DNA of 64,000 nt. Source: Ramlibacter alkalitolerans (GTDB lineage Bacteria; Pseudomonadota; Gammaproteobacteria; Burkholderiales; Burkholderiaceae_C). A program made the position numbers and the translations under genes. Shown one piece after another: positions 25,497-38,100 of the stretch. Under the pieces are notes generated by a model. It made no database searches. It was not told where the DNA came from and saw nothing but the letters and a program-made list of their open reading frames with translations. Location: the NCBI RefSeq assembly GCF_016722765.1, contig NZ_JAEQND010000015.1:62001-126000 (forward strand). The letters run 5' to 3'. The first letter of the stretch is position 1; each line of letters begins with the position of its first letter.

Positions 25497-25591
25497 CCAG
25501 GATCCCTGCCGGTGCCCCCTCCGCGCCGGCGGGGCCGCAAGCCTCCCGCGGTTTCCCCCCTCCTTGTCGCGGGAGGCATCAGCCCCCATTC

Positions 25592-25617
25592 AGCCCGCCG
25601 CCCGGCGGGCTTTTTTT
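25592..25617 (+). terminator. Terminator downstream of the iron-binding protein gene
   Basis: AGCCCGCCG (25592-25600) and CGGCGGGCT (25603-25611) form a nine-base stem followed by a run of T to 25617. Confidence 0.85.
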
Positions 25618-25650
25618 CGTCAGGTGTGCGCACCCGCCCTGGGGGGATAA

Positions 25651-25666
25651 TTGACGTTTACGTCAA
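25651..25666. promoter_or_regulatory. LiuR-like operator before the SDR gene
   Basis: TTGACGTTTACGTCAA is a near-perfect palindrome with a further CGTCAAC directly after it. It resembles the sites of LiuR, the MerR-family regulator of branched-chain and fatty-acid catabolism. GATAAT at 25646-25651 may be the -10 it overlaps. It lies 18 bases before the start codon. Confidence 0.55.
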
Positions 25667-25683
25667 CGTCAACAGGAGAGCGC

Positions 25684-26442
25684 ATGGACATCCAGGGCAA
25701 GGTTTTCGTCGTCACCGGCGGCGCATCGGGATTGGGCGAGGGCACGGCCCGCATGCTGGCGGCCAGCGGCGGCAAGGTGGTCGTGGCCGACATGCAGGTC
25801 GACAGGGGCGAGGCCGTGGCGCGCGAGATCGGCGGCACCTTCGTGAAGTGCGACGTCACGCAGGAGGCCGACGGCCAGGCCGTCATCGCCAAGGCCGTGT
25901 CGCTCGGCAAGCTGATGGGCCTGGTCAACTGCGCCGGCATCGCGCCGGCGGAGCGCACCGTCGGCAAGAACGGCCCCCACAAGTTCGACGTCTTCACCCG
26001 CACCATCATGGTGAACCTGGTGGGCAGCTTCAACATGATCCGGCTCGCGGCCGAAGCGATGGCGAAGAACGAACCCGAAGCCACGGGCGAGCGCGGGTGC
26101 CTGATCTCCACCGCCTCGGTGGCGGCATACGACGGCCAGATCGGCCAGGCGGCGTACAGCGCCTCCAAGGGCGGCGTGGTCGGCATGACGCTGCCCGTCG
26201 CGCGCGACCTGGCGCGCAGCGGCATCCGCAACATGACGATCGCGCCCGGCATCTTCGGCACGCCGATGCTGTTCGGGATGCCCAAGGAGGTGCAGGACGC
26301 GCTGGCCGCCAGCGTGCCCTTCCCCTCGCGCCTGGGCACGCCGGACGACTATGCCAAGCTCGCGAAACACATCTTCGAGAACGACATGCTCAACGGCGAG
26401 GTGATCCGCCTCGACGGGGCGATCCGGCTGGCACCGAAGTAA
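25684..26442 (+). CDS. Short-chain dehydrogenase, 3-hydroxyacyl-CoA dehydrogenase type II-like
   Basis: A 252-residue classical SDR close to the HSD17B10/type II 3-hydroxyacyl-CoA dehydrogenase group. The cofactor loop is [13 protein letters not shown] (about residues 12-24), NCAG follows, and the catalytic Ser-Tyr-Lys is in [23 protein letters not shown]. It would oxidise 3-hydroxyacyl-CoAs with NAD in beta-oxidation or isoleucine breakdown, which fits the LiuR-like operator upstream. AGGAGA at 25674-25679 marks ATG 25684. The gamma-glutamyltransferase gene follows after 37 bases but is functionally unrelated. Confidence 0.87.
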   Translation: MDIQGKVFVVTGGASGLGEGTARMLAASGGKVVVADMQVDRGEAVAREIGGTFVKCDVTQEADGQAVIAKAVSLGKLMGLVNCAGIAPAERTVGKNGPHKFDVFTRTIMVNLVGSFNMIRLAAEAMAKNEPEATGERGCLISTASVAAYDGQIGQAAYSASKGGVVGMTLPVARDLARSGIRNMTIAPGIFGTPMLFGMPKEVQDALAASVPFPSRLGTPDDYAKLAKHIFENDMLNGEVIRLDGAIRLAPK

Positions 26443-26479
26443 GACCCGCGTTCGGGGCGCGCATCCCTATAGTGCGCGG

Positions 26480-28264
26480 ATGCGCCGCCCCCTCCTTTCC
26501 TGGCTGGCTGCTGCCAGCCTGTTGGCCGCCTGCGCCAGCCCCCCTTCGAGCTTCACCTACAACGCTGCGCAGCAGCCGGAGGCCGCCTCCGGCCTCACGG
26601 CCAAACCCGGCTGGGCGACGACGAAGTTCGCCGTGGCCGCCGCCAACCCACTCGCCACCGATGCCGGCTACCAGGTGCTCAAGGCCGGCGGCTCCGCCGT
26701 CGACGCCGCCATCGCGGTGCAGATGGTGCTGGCGCTGGTGGAACCGCAGTCCAGCGGGATCGGCGGCGGCACCTTCCTGCTGCACTACAACGGCCGCGAG
26801 GTGGAGGCCTTCGATGGCCGCGAGACCGCGCCCGCCGCGGCCGACGAACGCCTGTTCCTCGGCGCCGACGGCAAGCCGCTGGCCTTCTACGATGCCGTCG
26901 TCGGCGGCCGTTCGGTCGGCGTGCCGGGAACGCTGCGCGTGCTGGAGATGGCGCACCGGCAATACGGCAGGCTGCCCTGGGCCGCGCTGTTCCAGCCCGC
27001 CATCACGCTGGCGGACCAGGGCTTCCGCGTCAGCCCGCGGCTGAACACGCTGCTGAAGTCCGAGGCCCACCTGGCCAAGGATCCCACGGCGCGCGCGTAC
27101 TTCTTCCAGGCCAACGGGGAGCCGGTCGCCGTCGGCAGCACGCTGCGCAACCCCGAACTCGCCGCGGTGCTGCGGCGCGTCGCCAACGAAGGCGCGCGCG
27201 CCTTCTACGACGGCGAGATCGCGCAGGCGATCGTCGACAAGGTGCAGCGGCACGCCGGCAACCCCGGCAAGCTCGCGCGCGCGGACCTGGCCGGCTACCA
27301 GCCGAAGAAGCGCGCCCCGATCTGCCACGACTACCGCGCCAGCGCGCGGGACTGGCGCGTCTGCGGCTTTCCGCCACCGAGTTCGGGGGCGATCGCCATC
27401 GGCCAGATCCTCGGCATCCTGAACAACACGAATGCCGGCTCGCTGCCACTGGTGGGCGCCCTGCCCTCGGCCGACTGGCTGCACCTGTACACGGAGGCCG
27501 CGCGCCTGGCCTTCGCCGATCGCGGCCAGTACCTCGGCGACCCCGACTTCGTGCAGCCGCCCGGCGGCGACTGGATGACGCTGCTGGATCCGGCTTACCT
27601 GGCGGCGCGCGCCCGCCTGATCGGCGCCCGGAGCATGAAGACCGCGCAACCGGGAACGCCCGGCCAGCGCACCAGCCGCTACGCGCCCGCGCCCGAGCAG
27701 GTGGAGCACGGCACCTCGCACATCAGCATCGTCGATGCCTACGGCAACGCGATCGCGATGACCACGACCATCGAAGACCAGTTCGGCTCGCGCCAGATGG
27801 TGCGCGGCTTCCTCTTGAACAACGAGCTCACCGACTTCAGCTTCGCGCCCGCCGACGCGCAGGGCCGGCCGATCGTGAACCGCGTCCAGCCGGGCAAGCG
27901 GCCGCGCTCCTCGATGGCGCCGACGCTCGTCTTCGACAAGGCCACGGGCCAGCTCGTGGCCAGCGCCGGCAGCCCCGGTGGAGCCCTGATCATCCACTAC
28001 ACGGCCAAGACGCTGTACGGGATGCTGAACTGGGGCCTGAACGCGCAGCAGGCGATCGACCTGCCTAACTTCGGGTCCACCAACGGCCCCACGCTGCTGG
28101 AGCAGCGGCGTTTCGCGCCCTCCGTGGTGCAGGCCCTGCAGGCGCGAGGCCACGAGGTGCGCGAGCTGGACATGACCAGCGGCCTGCAGGCGATCCAGCG
28201 TACGCCCACCGGCTGGTTCGGTGGCGCCGACCCGCGCCGCGAAGGCGTCGTGATGGGGGATTAG
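26480..28264 (+). CDS. ggt: Gamma-glutamyltransferase lipoprotein
   Basis: A 594-residue gamma-glutamyltransferase, an Ntn hydrolase that cleaves glutathione and gamma-glutamyl compounds outside the cytoplasm. The signal has a lipobox (SLLAAC, Cys18), so this form should be membrane-anchored. The large subunit carries GSAVDAAIAVQMVLALVEP and SSGIGGGTFLLHY. The self-cleavage threonine starts the small subunit in EHGTSHISIVDAYGNAIAMT (about residue 414). PGKRPRSSMAPT and AGSPGG further on are the substrate-binding loops. TATAGT lies six bases before the ATG and no Shine-Dalgarno is visible, so the mRNA may be leaderless. A cephalosporin-acylase role is the main alternative. Confidence 0.93.
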   Translation: MRRPLLSWLAAASLLAACASPPSSFTYNAAQQPEAASGLTAKPGWATTKFAVAAANPLATDAGYQVLKAGGSAVDAAIAVQMVLALVEPQSSGIGGGTFLLHYNGREVEAFDGRETAPAAADERLFLGADGKPLAFYDAVVGGRSVGVPGTLRVLEMAHRQYGRLPWAALFQPAITLADQGFRVSPRLNTLLKSEAHLAKDPTARAYFFQANGEPVAVGSTLRNPELAAVLRRVANEGARAFYDGEIAQAIVDKVQRHAGNPGKLARADLAGYQPKKRAPICHDYRASARDWRVCGFPPPSSGAIAIGQILGILNNTNAGSLPLVGALPSADWLHLYTEAARLAFADRGQYLGDPDFVQPPGGDWMTLLDPAYLAARARLIGARSMKTAQPGTPGQRTSRYAPAPEQVEHGTSHISIVDAYGNAIAMTTTIEDQFGSRQMVRGFLLNNELTDFSFAPADAQGRPIVNRVQPGKRPRSSMAPTLVFDKATGQLVASAGSPGGALIIHYTAKTLYGMLNWGLNAQQAIDLPNFGSTNGPTLLEQRRFAPSVVQALQARGHEVRELDMTSGLQAIQRTPTGWFGGADPRREGVVMGD

Positions 28265-28265
28265 C

Positions 28266-29165
28266 CTAGTGCGTGACCGCGTCAGCCTCGTGCGCCGCGG
28301 TCTCCTTGCGCTCGATCCGCTCGTATTCCGAAATCACCTGCGCGCCGAACAGCAGCAGCGTCGCCGCGATCTCGAAGCTGAAAAGCACCACGATCGCCGT
28401 GGTGAGCGAGCCGTACACCACGTTCACCTGCGACAGGGTGGCGAAGTACCACACCAGCACGCGCCGGGTGATCTCCCACAGGATCGTGGCCGTCACGCCG
28501 CCTACCAGCGCGTGCCGCCACCACAGGCGGCCGACCGGCATGACCATGTAGATCGAGGTGAGCAGGAAGACCTCGCCCACGATGCCCAGCAGGTACAGCA
28601 GCACACCGGACAGGCCGTGCAACGACCAGTCGTGCCCGAGGAAGACCACGCGGTCCTCGCCCATCGCCTGGATGCTGCCGGCCACCAGCGTGACGACCAG
28701 CAGGCCGAAACCGAGCGACAGGATGTACACGTAAGGCAGCAGCGCCGAGACGACGAAGCGCCGGCGCCGGATCGCGAAACGGTGCAGGAAGATCACCGCC
28801 ATCGCCTTTTCCAGCACCGCGAAGCCGAGCGAGCTGAAGAACAGCATGGTGACCAGCAGCAGCCAGCCCATCACCTCGCGGTGCTCCACGAAGTGGGCGA
28901 GTTCCGCCACCACCGTCTTCGACTGGCCCGGCATCAGCCATTCGAGATAGTGGGCCAGCGTCGCCATCAGCTCGGCCTGGTTCACGTAGTGCGACAGCGT
29001 GATCACGGTCAGGATCAGCAGCGGCACCACCGACAGCAGCGCGTAATAGGCGACGGCCCCCGCCAGCAGCAGGCCCTGATTGCTCTTGAAGCCCTTGAGG
29101 ACACGCTTGACGAATACGCCCGGATGGGCGGCCACCCAAGCAGCGGCGGGGCTCAGCACATGCAT
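28266..29165 (-). CDS. YihY/UPF0761-family inner membrane protein
   Basis: A 299-residue membrane protein of the YihY family (formerly annotated as RNase BN). Six hydrophobic segments are present, starting with LLLAGAVAYYALLSVVPLLIL, where AYYALLS..P is the family signature. LPYVYILSLGFGLLVVTLVAG and a conserved last part with VYGSLTTAIVVLFSFEIAAT follow. The function is unknown; it is not a nuclease. ATG 29165 is preferred to GTG 29189. A charged tail (YERIERKETAAHEADAVTH) ends the protein. Confidence 0.87.
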   Translation of the reverse strand: MHVLSPAAAWVAAHPGVFVKRVLKGFKSNQGLLLAGAVAYYALLSVVPLLILTVITLSHYVNQAELMATLAHYLEWLMPGQSKTVVAELAHFVEHREVMGWLLLVTMLFFSSLGFAVLEKAMAVIFLHRFAIRRRRFVVSALLPYVYILSLGFGLLVVTLVAGSIQAMGEDRVVFLGHDWSLHGLSGVLLYLLGIVGEVFLLTSIYMVMPVGRLWWRHALVGGVTATILWEITRRVLVWYFATLSQVNVVYGSLTTAIVVLFSFEIAATLLLFGAQVISEYERIERKETAAHEADAVTH

Positions 29166-29276
29166 GGCGGCGAGTATGCCGCCGCGCACCCCCGGCGGGG
29201 GCGTGCTGTTACAGGCTTTCCCTCATGGGCAGCGGGAGCCGCTGGGCTAGATTGGGCCTCCGCCGAGGAGACCCTC

Positions 29277-30254
29277 ATGCACCGAACCGATCGCACGCGC
29301 CGCCGCCTGTTGCAGGCTGCGCTCGCCTCCCCCGCCGTCGTCGCCCTGCCGGCGCTGGCGCAGGCCTTCCCGAGCCGGCCGATCCGGCTCATCTGCCCCT
29401 GGCCTGCCGGCGGCTCGACGGACGCCGTCATGCGCTCGCTGGCCGAAAGCGCGAGCAAGACGCTCGGCGGCCAGGTGATCGTGGAGAACAAGCCCGGTGC
29501 GAGCGGCATGCTCGGGCCCAACGAGCTGGTCGGCGCCAGGCCCGATGGCTACACCCTCTCGCAGCTCACCATCGGCATCGCGCGCCTGCCGCACATGCAG
29601 AAGATGCAGTTCGACCCGCTCAAGGACTTCACGTACATCGCCTGCCTCACCGGCTACACCTTCGGGCTGGTGGTGCGCGCGGACTCGCCGGTCAAGACGG
29701 TGCAGGAGCTGGTCGACTGGTGCAAGGCCAATCCCGGCAAGTTCAGCTTCGGCTCGCCGGGCAACGGCACCACGCCGCACCTGGCGGTGGAGGAATTCGC
29801 GTTTCGCGCCGGCATCAAGATGCAGCACGTGCCGTTCAAGGGCGTGGCCGAAGGCATGCAGGCGCTGCTGGGCGGGCACATCATGTCGCACAGCGACTCG
29901 ACCGGCTGGGCCTCGCATGTCGATGCCGGCACGATGCGGCTGCTGGCCACCTACGGCTCCAAGCGCACCCGGCGCTGGCCGAACGTGCCGACGCTGCACG
30001 AGCTCGGTTACGAGACGCTGGCCGATTCGCCCTTCGGCATCGGCGGGCCCAGGGGCATGGACCCCGCCATCACGCGCCGGCTGCACGACGGCTTCCGCAA
30101 GGCGCTGGAGGACCCTGCGGTGCTGGCCACCTTCGAGAGGTACGACCAGTCGGTGATCTACATGAACAGCGCGGACTACGAGAAGTTCATCCGCGAGCAG
30201 TACGTGAAGGAGAAGGAAATCATCGAGAAGCTGGGGCTGGCGATGAAGGCCTGA
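29277..30254 (+). CDS. Bug-family (tripartite tricarboxylate) substrate-binding protein
   Basis: A 325-residue periplasmic receptor of the Bug/TctC family, hugely expanded in Burkholderiales. The signal contains an RRR-LLQ twin-arginine-like motif and ends ALAQA. The mature protein starts FPSRPIRLICPWPAGGSTDAV, the usual Bug opening, with VENKPGASGMLG and GSPGNGTTPHLA. It captures a small carboxylate or similar anion. No TctAB membrane genes are nearby, as is usual for orphan Bugs. GAGGAGA at 29265-29271 supports ATG 29277. Confidence 0.93.
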   Translation: MHRTDRTRRRLLQAALASPAVVALPALAQAFPSRPIRLICPWPAGGSTDAVMRSLAESASKTLGGQVIVENKPGASGMLGPNELVGARPDGYTLSQLTIGIARLPHMQKMQFDPLKDFTYIACLTGYTFGLVVRADSPVKTVQELVDWCKANPGKFSFGSPGNGTTPHLAVEEFAFRAGIKMQHVPFKGVAEGMQALLGGHIMSHSDSTGWASHVDAGTMRLLATYGSKRTRRWPNVPTLHELGYETLADSPFGIGGPRGMDPAITRRLHDGFRKALEDPAVLATFERYDQSVIYMNSADYEKFIREQYVKEKEIIEKLGLAMKA

Positions 30255-30270
30255 GGATAGGACTTCCAAA

Positions 30271-30399
30271 GCGGACAGCGGAACGCTAAAGCCGCAAAGA
30301 CGACGCAAAAGCCGCAAAAGGAATCGAAAAGCTCCTGGATGCTTTTTTGCGGCTTTTGCGAGACCTTTGCGGCCTTTGCGTTCGGCTGTCCTGGATTCA
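30271..30399. repeat. Long A-tract palindrome, element C copy 1
   Basis: Two imperfect arms of about 50 bases, the left starting GCGGACAGCGGAACGCTAAA at 30271 and the right ending GCGTTCGGCTGTCCTGGATT at 30378-30397, surround a short centre. Each arm carries two units of the type GCAAAAGCCGCAAA. A related palindrome lies at 57013-57145. It sits between the convergent Bug and acyl-CoA synthetase genes, and its right end includes the synthetase stop codon. Confidence 0.78.
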
Positions 30400-32043
30400 G
30401 ACGTCGATCGCCGCCGCCGACCGCGCCTGCTTGCGCAGTTCGAACTTCTGGATCTTCCCCGTCGAGGTCTTCGGCAGTTCGCCGAACACCACCGCCCGCG
30501 GCACCTTGAAGCCGGCCAGGTGCTTCCTGCAGTGCGCGACGATGTCCTCCGGCGTGACTTCGACCCCCGGCCGGACCTCGACGAAGGCACACGGCGTCTC
30601 GCCCCATTTCGCATCGGGCTTGGCCACCACGGCTGCGGCCAGCACCGCCGGGTGCCGGTACAGCACGTCCTCCACCTCGATCGACGAGATGTTCTCGCCG
30701 CCGGAAATGATGATGTCCTTGCTGCGGTCCTTGATCTTGATGTAGCCGTCCGGGTACTGCACCGCCAGGTCGCCGGTGTGGTACCAGCCGCCGGCAAAAG
30801 CCTCCTGCGTCGCCTTGGCGTTCTTCAGGTAGCCCTTCATGGTGATGTTGCCGCGGAACATGATCTCGCCCATGGTCTCGCCGTCCCAGGGCACCGGCGC
30901 CAGGGTCTGCGGATCGAGCACGCGCGCGGCGCGCTGCAGGTGGTAGCGCACGCCCTGGCGCGCGTTCAGCCGGGCGCGCTCGCCGATCTCCAGCCGCTCC
31001 CATTCCTCGTGCTTGGCGCAGGCGGTCGCCGGCCCGTAGACCTCCGTCAGGCCGTACACGTGCGTGAGATCGAAGCCCAGCGTCTCCATGCCCTCGATCA
31101 GCGAGGCCGGCGGCGCGGCCCCGGCGACCATCGCCTTCACGCCGCGCGGCAGCCCCTGCTTCATTTCCGCCGGTGCGTTCACCAGCAGGCCGTGCACGAT
31201 CGGCGCGCCGCAGTAGTGGGTGACGCCGTGTTCGCGGATGGCGTCGATCATCGCCTTGGCCTCGACCCGCCGCAGGCACACATTGACGCCGGCGCGCGCC
31301 GCGATCGTCCAGGGGAAGCACCAGCCATTGCAGTGGAACATGGGGAGCGTCCACATGTAGACCGGGTGCTTGGGCAGGTCCCACTCGAGGATGTTGGAGA
31401 TCGCGTTGATCGCTGCGCCCCGGTGGTGGTAGACCACCCCCTTGGGATTGCCCGTCGTGCCGCTGGTGTAGTTCAGCGCGATCGCATCCCATTCGTCGCC
31501 CGGCAACTCCCAGGCGAACGCGGGGTCGCCACCGGCCAGGAACTCCTCGTAGCTGGTGCTGCCTATGCGTTCCGGCGTGCCGGTGAAGAGCGCGTCCTCC
31601 ACATCGATCACCAGCAGCGGCCGGGCCTCCTTGCGCATCGCGATGGCCTTGCGCATCACGGGCGCGAATTCCGGGTCCACGATCACGGCGCGCGCTTCCC
31701 CGTGCTCCAGCATGAAGGCGATCGCCTCCGGGTCGAGCCGCGTGTTCATCGTATTGAGCACCGCCCCCGCCATCGGGATGCCGAAGTGGGCCTCCACCAT
31801 CGGCGGCGTGTTGGGCAGCATCACGGCCACCGTGTCGCCCTTGCCCAGGCCGGCACGCTGCAGGGCACTGGCCAGGCGCCGGCAGCGCTCGTAGGTCTGC
31901 AGCCAGGTGCGGCGCAGCGAGCCGTGCACGACCGCCGTGCGTTGCGGATAGACGTCCGCGGCGCGCTCGAGGAACGAGAGCGGCGACAGCGGGGCGAAGT
32001 TGGCCGCGTTGCGCGGCAGGTCCTGGTCGAAAATGCTGGACAT
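30397..32043 (-). CDS. AMP-forming acyl-CoA synthetase
   Basis: A 548-residue member of the adenylate-forming family. The phosphate loop is YTSGTTGNPKGVV (about residue 191). Later motifs are VYGLTEVYGPA, GWYHTGDLAVQYPDGYI and the hinge/lysine region DRSKDIIISGGENIS with STGKIQKFELR. The closest general type is the DmdB-like/medium-chain acyl-CoA ligase group, activating a short or medium carboxylic acid with ATP and CoA. AGGAGA lies 8 bases before the ATG at 32043. A short inverted repeat (CCGTAG/CTACGG, 32120-32137) in the gap to dnaG could be its operator. The substrate is unknown. Confidence 0.9.
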   Translation of the reverse strand: MSSIFDQDLPRNAANFAPLSPLSFLERAADVYPQRTAVVHGSLRRTWLQTYERCRRLASALQRAGLGKGDTVAVMLPNTPPMVEAHFGIPMAGAVLNTMNTRLDPEAIAFMLEHGEARAVIVDPEFAPVMRKAIAMRKEARPLLVIDVEDALFTGTPERIGSTSYEEFLAGGDPAFAWELPGDEWDAIALNYTSGTTGNPKGVVYHHRGAAINAISNILEWDLPKHPVYMWTLPMFHCNGWCFPWTIAARAGVNVCLRRVEAKAMIDAIREHGVTHYCGAPIVHGLLVNAPAEMKQGLPRGVKAMVAGAAPPASLIEGMETLGFDLTHVYGLTEVYGPATACAKHEEWERLEIGERARLNARQGVRYHLQRAARVLDPQTLAPVPWDGETMGEIMFRGNITMKGYLKNAKATQEAFAGGWYHTGDLAVQYPDGYIKIKDRSKDIIISGGENISSIEVEDVLYRHPAVLAAAVVAKPDAKWGETPCAFVEVRPGVEVTPEDIVAHCRKHLAGFKVPRAVVFGELPKTSTGKIQKFELRKQARSAAAIDV

Positions 32044-32153
32044 GACCTGTGTCTCCTGTTGTTGTGGGCCGGCGCGCCGGTCGCGACAGAGGTTAGTCCC
32101 TTTTTCGATCCGGTCCAATCCGTAGCCGCGACTACGGTACCCTTCGCAGCCCG

Positions 32154-34028
32154 ATGGCCATCCCCCAGAACTTCATCCAGGACCTGCTCTCGCGCGCCGA
32201 CATCGTGGAGATCGTCGGCCGCCACGTGCAGTTGAAGAAGGGCGGGGCCAACTACCTCGGGCTGTGCCCCTTCCACGGCGAGAAGACGCCCTCCTTCACC
32301 GTCAGCCCGTCCAAGCAGTTCTATCACTGCTTCGGCTGCGGCAAGCACGGCAATGCCATCGGCTTCCTGATGGACTACGCCTCGATGAACTTCGTCGAGG
32401 CGGTCAAGGACCTGGCGGGCCAGTACGCCATGCAGGTCCCGGACGACGAGCGCTCGCCCGAAGACCGCGCCCGCGCCGCGCAGCAGCGCGAACGGCAGCA
32501 GACCCTCACCGACGTCCTGGAAAAGGCCGGCGCCGCCTGGCGCAAGCACCTGCGCCAGTCCCCGCGCGCCATCGGCTATTTCAAGGCCCGCGGCGTGTCG
32601 GGCGAGATCGCGAAGCAGTTCGGCCTCGGCTACGCCCCGGAAGGCTGGCGCACGCTGGCCGGCGTGTTCCCCAACTACGACGACCCGCTGCTGGCCGAAA
32701 GCGGGCTGGTGATCGTCAACGAGGAAGACGACAAGCGCTACGACCGCTTCCGCGACCGGGTGATGTTCCCGATCCGCAACGTCAAGGGGGAGTGCATCGG
32801 CTTCGGCGGCCGGGTGCTGGGAGACGACAAGCCCAAATACCTGAACTCGCCGGAAACGCCGGTCTTCAGCAAGGGGCGCGAGCTCTATGGCCTGTTCGAG
32901 GCCCGCAGCGCGATCCACGAGCAGGGTTTCGTGCTGGTGACCGAGGGCTACATGGACGTCGTCGCCCTGGCCCAGCTCGGCTTCCCCAACGCAGTGGCGA
33001 CGCTAGGCACCGCCTGCACGCCCGACCACGTCCAGAAGCTGTTCCGCTTCACCGACCACGTGGTCTTCAGCTTCGACGGCGACGCCGCCGGCCGGCGTGC
33101 CGCCCGCAAGGCCCTGGACGGGGCCCTGCCCTATGCCACCGACGTCCGCACGGTGAAGTTCCTGTTCCTGCCGCCCGAACACGACCCGGACAGCTACATC
33201 CGGGAGCACGGCCAGGAGGCCTTCGCCCGCTTCGTGCGGCAGGCCGTGCCCCTGAGCACCTTCCTCGTCGAAGCCTCCGCGGAGGATTGCGACCTTGCAA
33301 CAGCGGAGGGCCGCTCCCAGATGGTCAGCAAGGCCGGGCCGCTGTGGAAGCAGCTGCCGGACGGCGCCCTCAAGCGCCAGCTGCTGGGCGAACTGGCCGA
33401 TCGCGCCCAGCTCGGCTCCCACGAGTTGCTGGAGATCTGGGGCGTGGCAGCGCCGGGATCCGCCAGGCCGCGCTCGCGCGAGCGCCGCGGCGGGGAAGCC
33501 CCGTACGGCAAGCGTGCCTACGGCGCCGGGCGGAGGCAGGCCATCAAGCCGAAGGCCGTGGCGTTCGCGGAACAGGTCGCCCGCATCGCGCTGCGGAACT
33601 CCGCGGTCTGGCATGCCCTGAGCAACGACGACCACCACCTGCTGTGCGAGCTGCAGCCGCCCCACGGCGACCTGTTCTCGTGGCTCGACACCCGCTTCCA
33701 CGAGCACGGCGGGGAGCCCTGGGCGGTGCTGCAGCTGGCCCTGGAAGGTCAGCCGTTCGTCGAGCTGGCCAACCGGCTGGTCGACCTGGACAACATGCAG
33801 CCGATCGGCCGGGCCATCGACGTGGAGGACTTCGGCGAGCCCGAATTGCAGCGGGCGCTGATCGAGATCCACCTGGATGCGCTGAACGAGGAGCAGCAGC
33901 GGATCGTGCAGCTGCCCTCGACCGATCCGTCGCGCACGGAACGCCTCTACGAGGTGATCCGGCGAACGCAGGAACTGACCCAGCGCCGCCAGGCCCTGTT
34001 GCAGATGAGCCGCACGCCTGCCGGGTGA
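32154..34028 (+). CDS. dnaG: DNA primase
   Basis: A 624-residue DnaG, which makes the RNA primers for replication with the DnaB helicase. The N-terminal zinc finger has CPFHGEKTPSF and CFGCGKHGNAI (about residues 38-65). The TOPRIM core is VTEGYMDVVALAQLGFPNAV and FSFDGDAAGRRAARKAL. The C-terminal part (about 440-624) is the DnaB-binding region. It heads a dnaG-rpoD pair, the core of the macromolecular synthesis operon, but the rpsU and yqeY genes often found upstream are absent; a divergent acyl-CoA synthetase is there instead. Confidence 0.97.
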   Translation: MAIPQNFIQDLLSRADIVEIVGRHVQLKKGGANYLGLCPFHGEKTPSFTVSPSKQFYHCFGCGKHGNAIGFLMDYASMNFVEAVKDLAGQYAMQVPDDERSPEDRARAAQQRERQQTLTDVLEKAGAAWRKHLRQSPRAIGYFKARGVSGEIAKQFGLGYAPEGWRTLAGVFPNYDDPLLAESGLVIVNEEDDKRYDRFRDRVMFPIRNVKGECIGFGGRVLGDDKPKYLNSPETPVFSKGRELYGLFEARSAIHEQGFVLVTEGYMDVVALAQLGFPNAVATLGTACTPDHVQKLFRFTDHVVFSFDGDAAGRRAARKALDGALPYATDVRTVKFLFLPPEHDPDSYIREHGQEAFARFVRQAVPLSTFLVEASAEDCDLATAEGRSQMVSKAGPLWKQLPDGALKRQLLGELADRAQLGSHELLEIWGVAAPGSARPRSRERRGGEAPYGKRAYGAGRRQAIKPKAVAFAEQVARIALRNSAVWHALSNDDHHLLCELQPPHGDLFSWLDTRFHEHGGEPWAVLQLALEGQPFVELANRLVDLDNMQPIGRAIDVEDFGEPELQRALIEIHLDALNEEQQRIVQLPSTDPSRTERLYEVIRRTQELTQRRQALLQMSRTPAG

Positions 34029-34042
34029 TTTCCTAGCACGTC

Positions 34043-34068
34043 TTGAAATTCCGCGGCATTGGTATAAT
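34043..34068 (+). promoter_or_regulatory. rpoD promoter with extended -10
   Basis: TATAAT at 34063-34068 is preceded by TGG (34060-34062), an extended -10. TTGAAA at 34043-34048 is upstream, but with only 14 bases between, so the extended -10 is probably what counts. Transcription would start near 34075, giving a leader of about 218 bases before rpoD. Confidence 0.75.
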
Positions 34069-34182
34069 TTAGGGTTTGCTAGCGGCAAGAGCGACAGCAG
34101 CACCTCCGGACCGGCCAGCCTTCACGAACGAGGGCGCCCCAAGCGGGCATCAGGCCAACCTACCGCAAGGACTGCACCCCAA

Positions 34183-34230
34183 ATGTTCGCCCACCCATCT
34201 TGCCCACCCGAGAGGCCGACGTCGGCCTGA
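34183..34230 (+). CDS. Candidate proline-rich leader peptide of rpoD (15 residues)
   Basis: A 15-codon ORF reads [15 protein letters not shown] and stops with TGA at 34228-34230. AAGGA at 34167-34171 lies 11 bases before its ATG. Four of its 15 residues are proline, including a PP pair. Its stop codon overlaps the 3' edge of the first leader hairpin and is 10 bases before the terminator-like stem, the layout of a translated attenuator. Nothing proves translation; it could be chance. Confidence 0.35.
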   Translation: MFAHPSCPPERPTSA

Positions 34231-34265
34231 TGCCGCCCCGCGCCGGGTTTCGTGGCGCTTTTTTT
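34213..34265 (+). promoter_or_regulatory. Candidate attenuator in the rpoD leader
   Basis: The perfect 16-base palindrome AGGCCGACGTCGGCCT (34213-34228) is followed by GCGCC (34240-34244) and GGCGC (34254-34258) and then seven T (34259-34265), 27 bases before the rpoD ATG. The second stem is only five GC pairs, so it would be a modest terminator, for dnaG readthrough, for the rpoD promoter, or both. Confidence 0.5.
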
Positions 34266-34292
34266 CGTCCCTGCTGCCTGTTTCGAGGTCCC

Positions 34293-38065
<3,773 letters not shown>

Positions 38066-38100
38066 GAAAAACGCATCGCAGTCGCGGTCCAGAACCCTGC

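Noticed and set aside
25541-25577. GCCTCCCGCG...CGCGGGAGGC inverted repeat as a small RNA or riboswitch
   Set aside because: A 10-base stem with a pyrimidine-rich 17-base loop next to a strong terminator; nothing matches a known riboswitch class and there is no promoter evidence.
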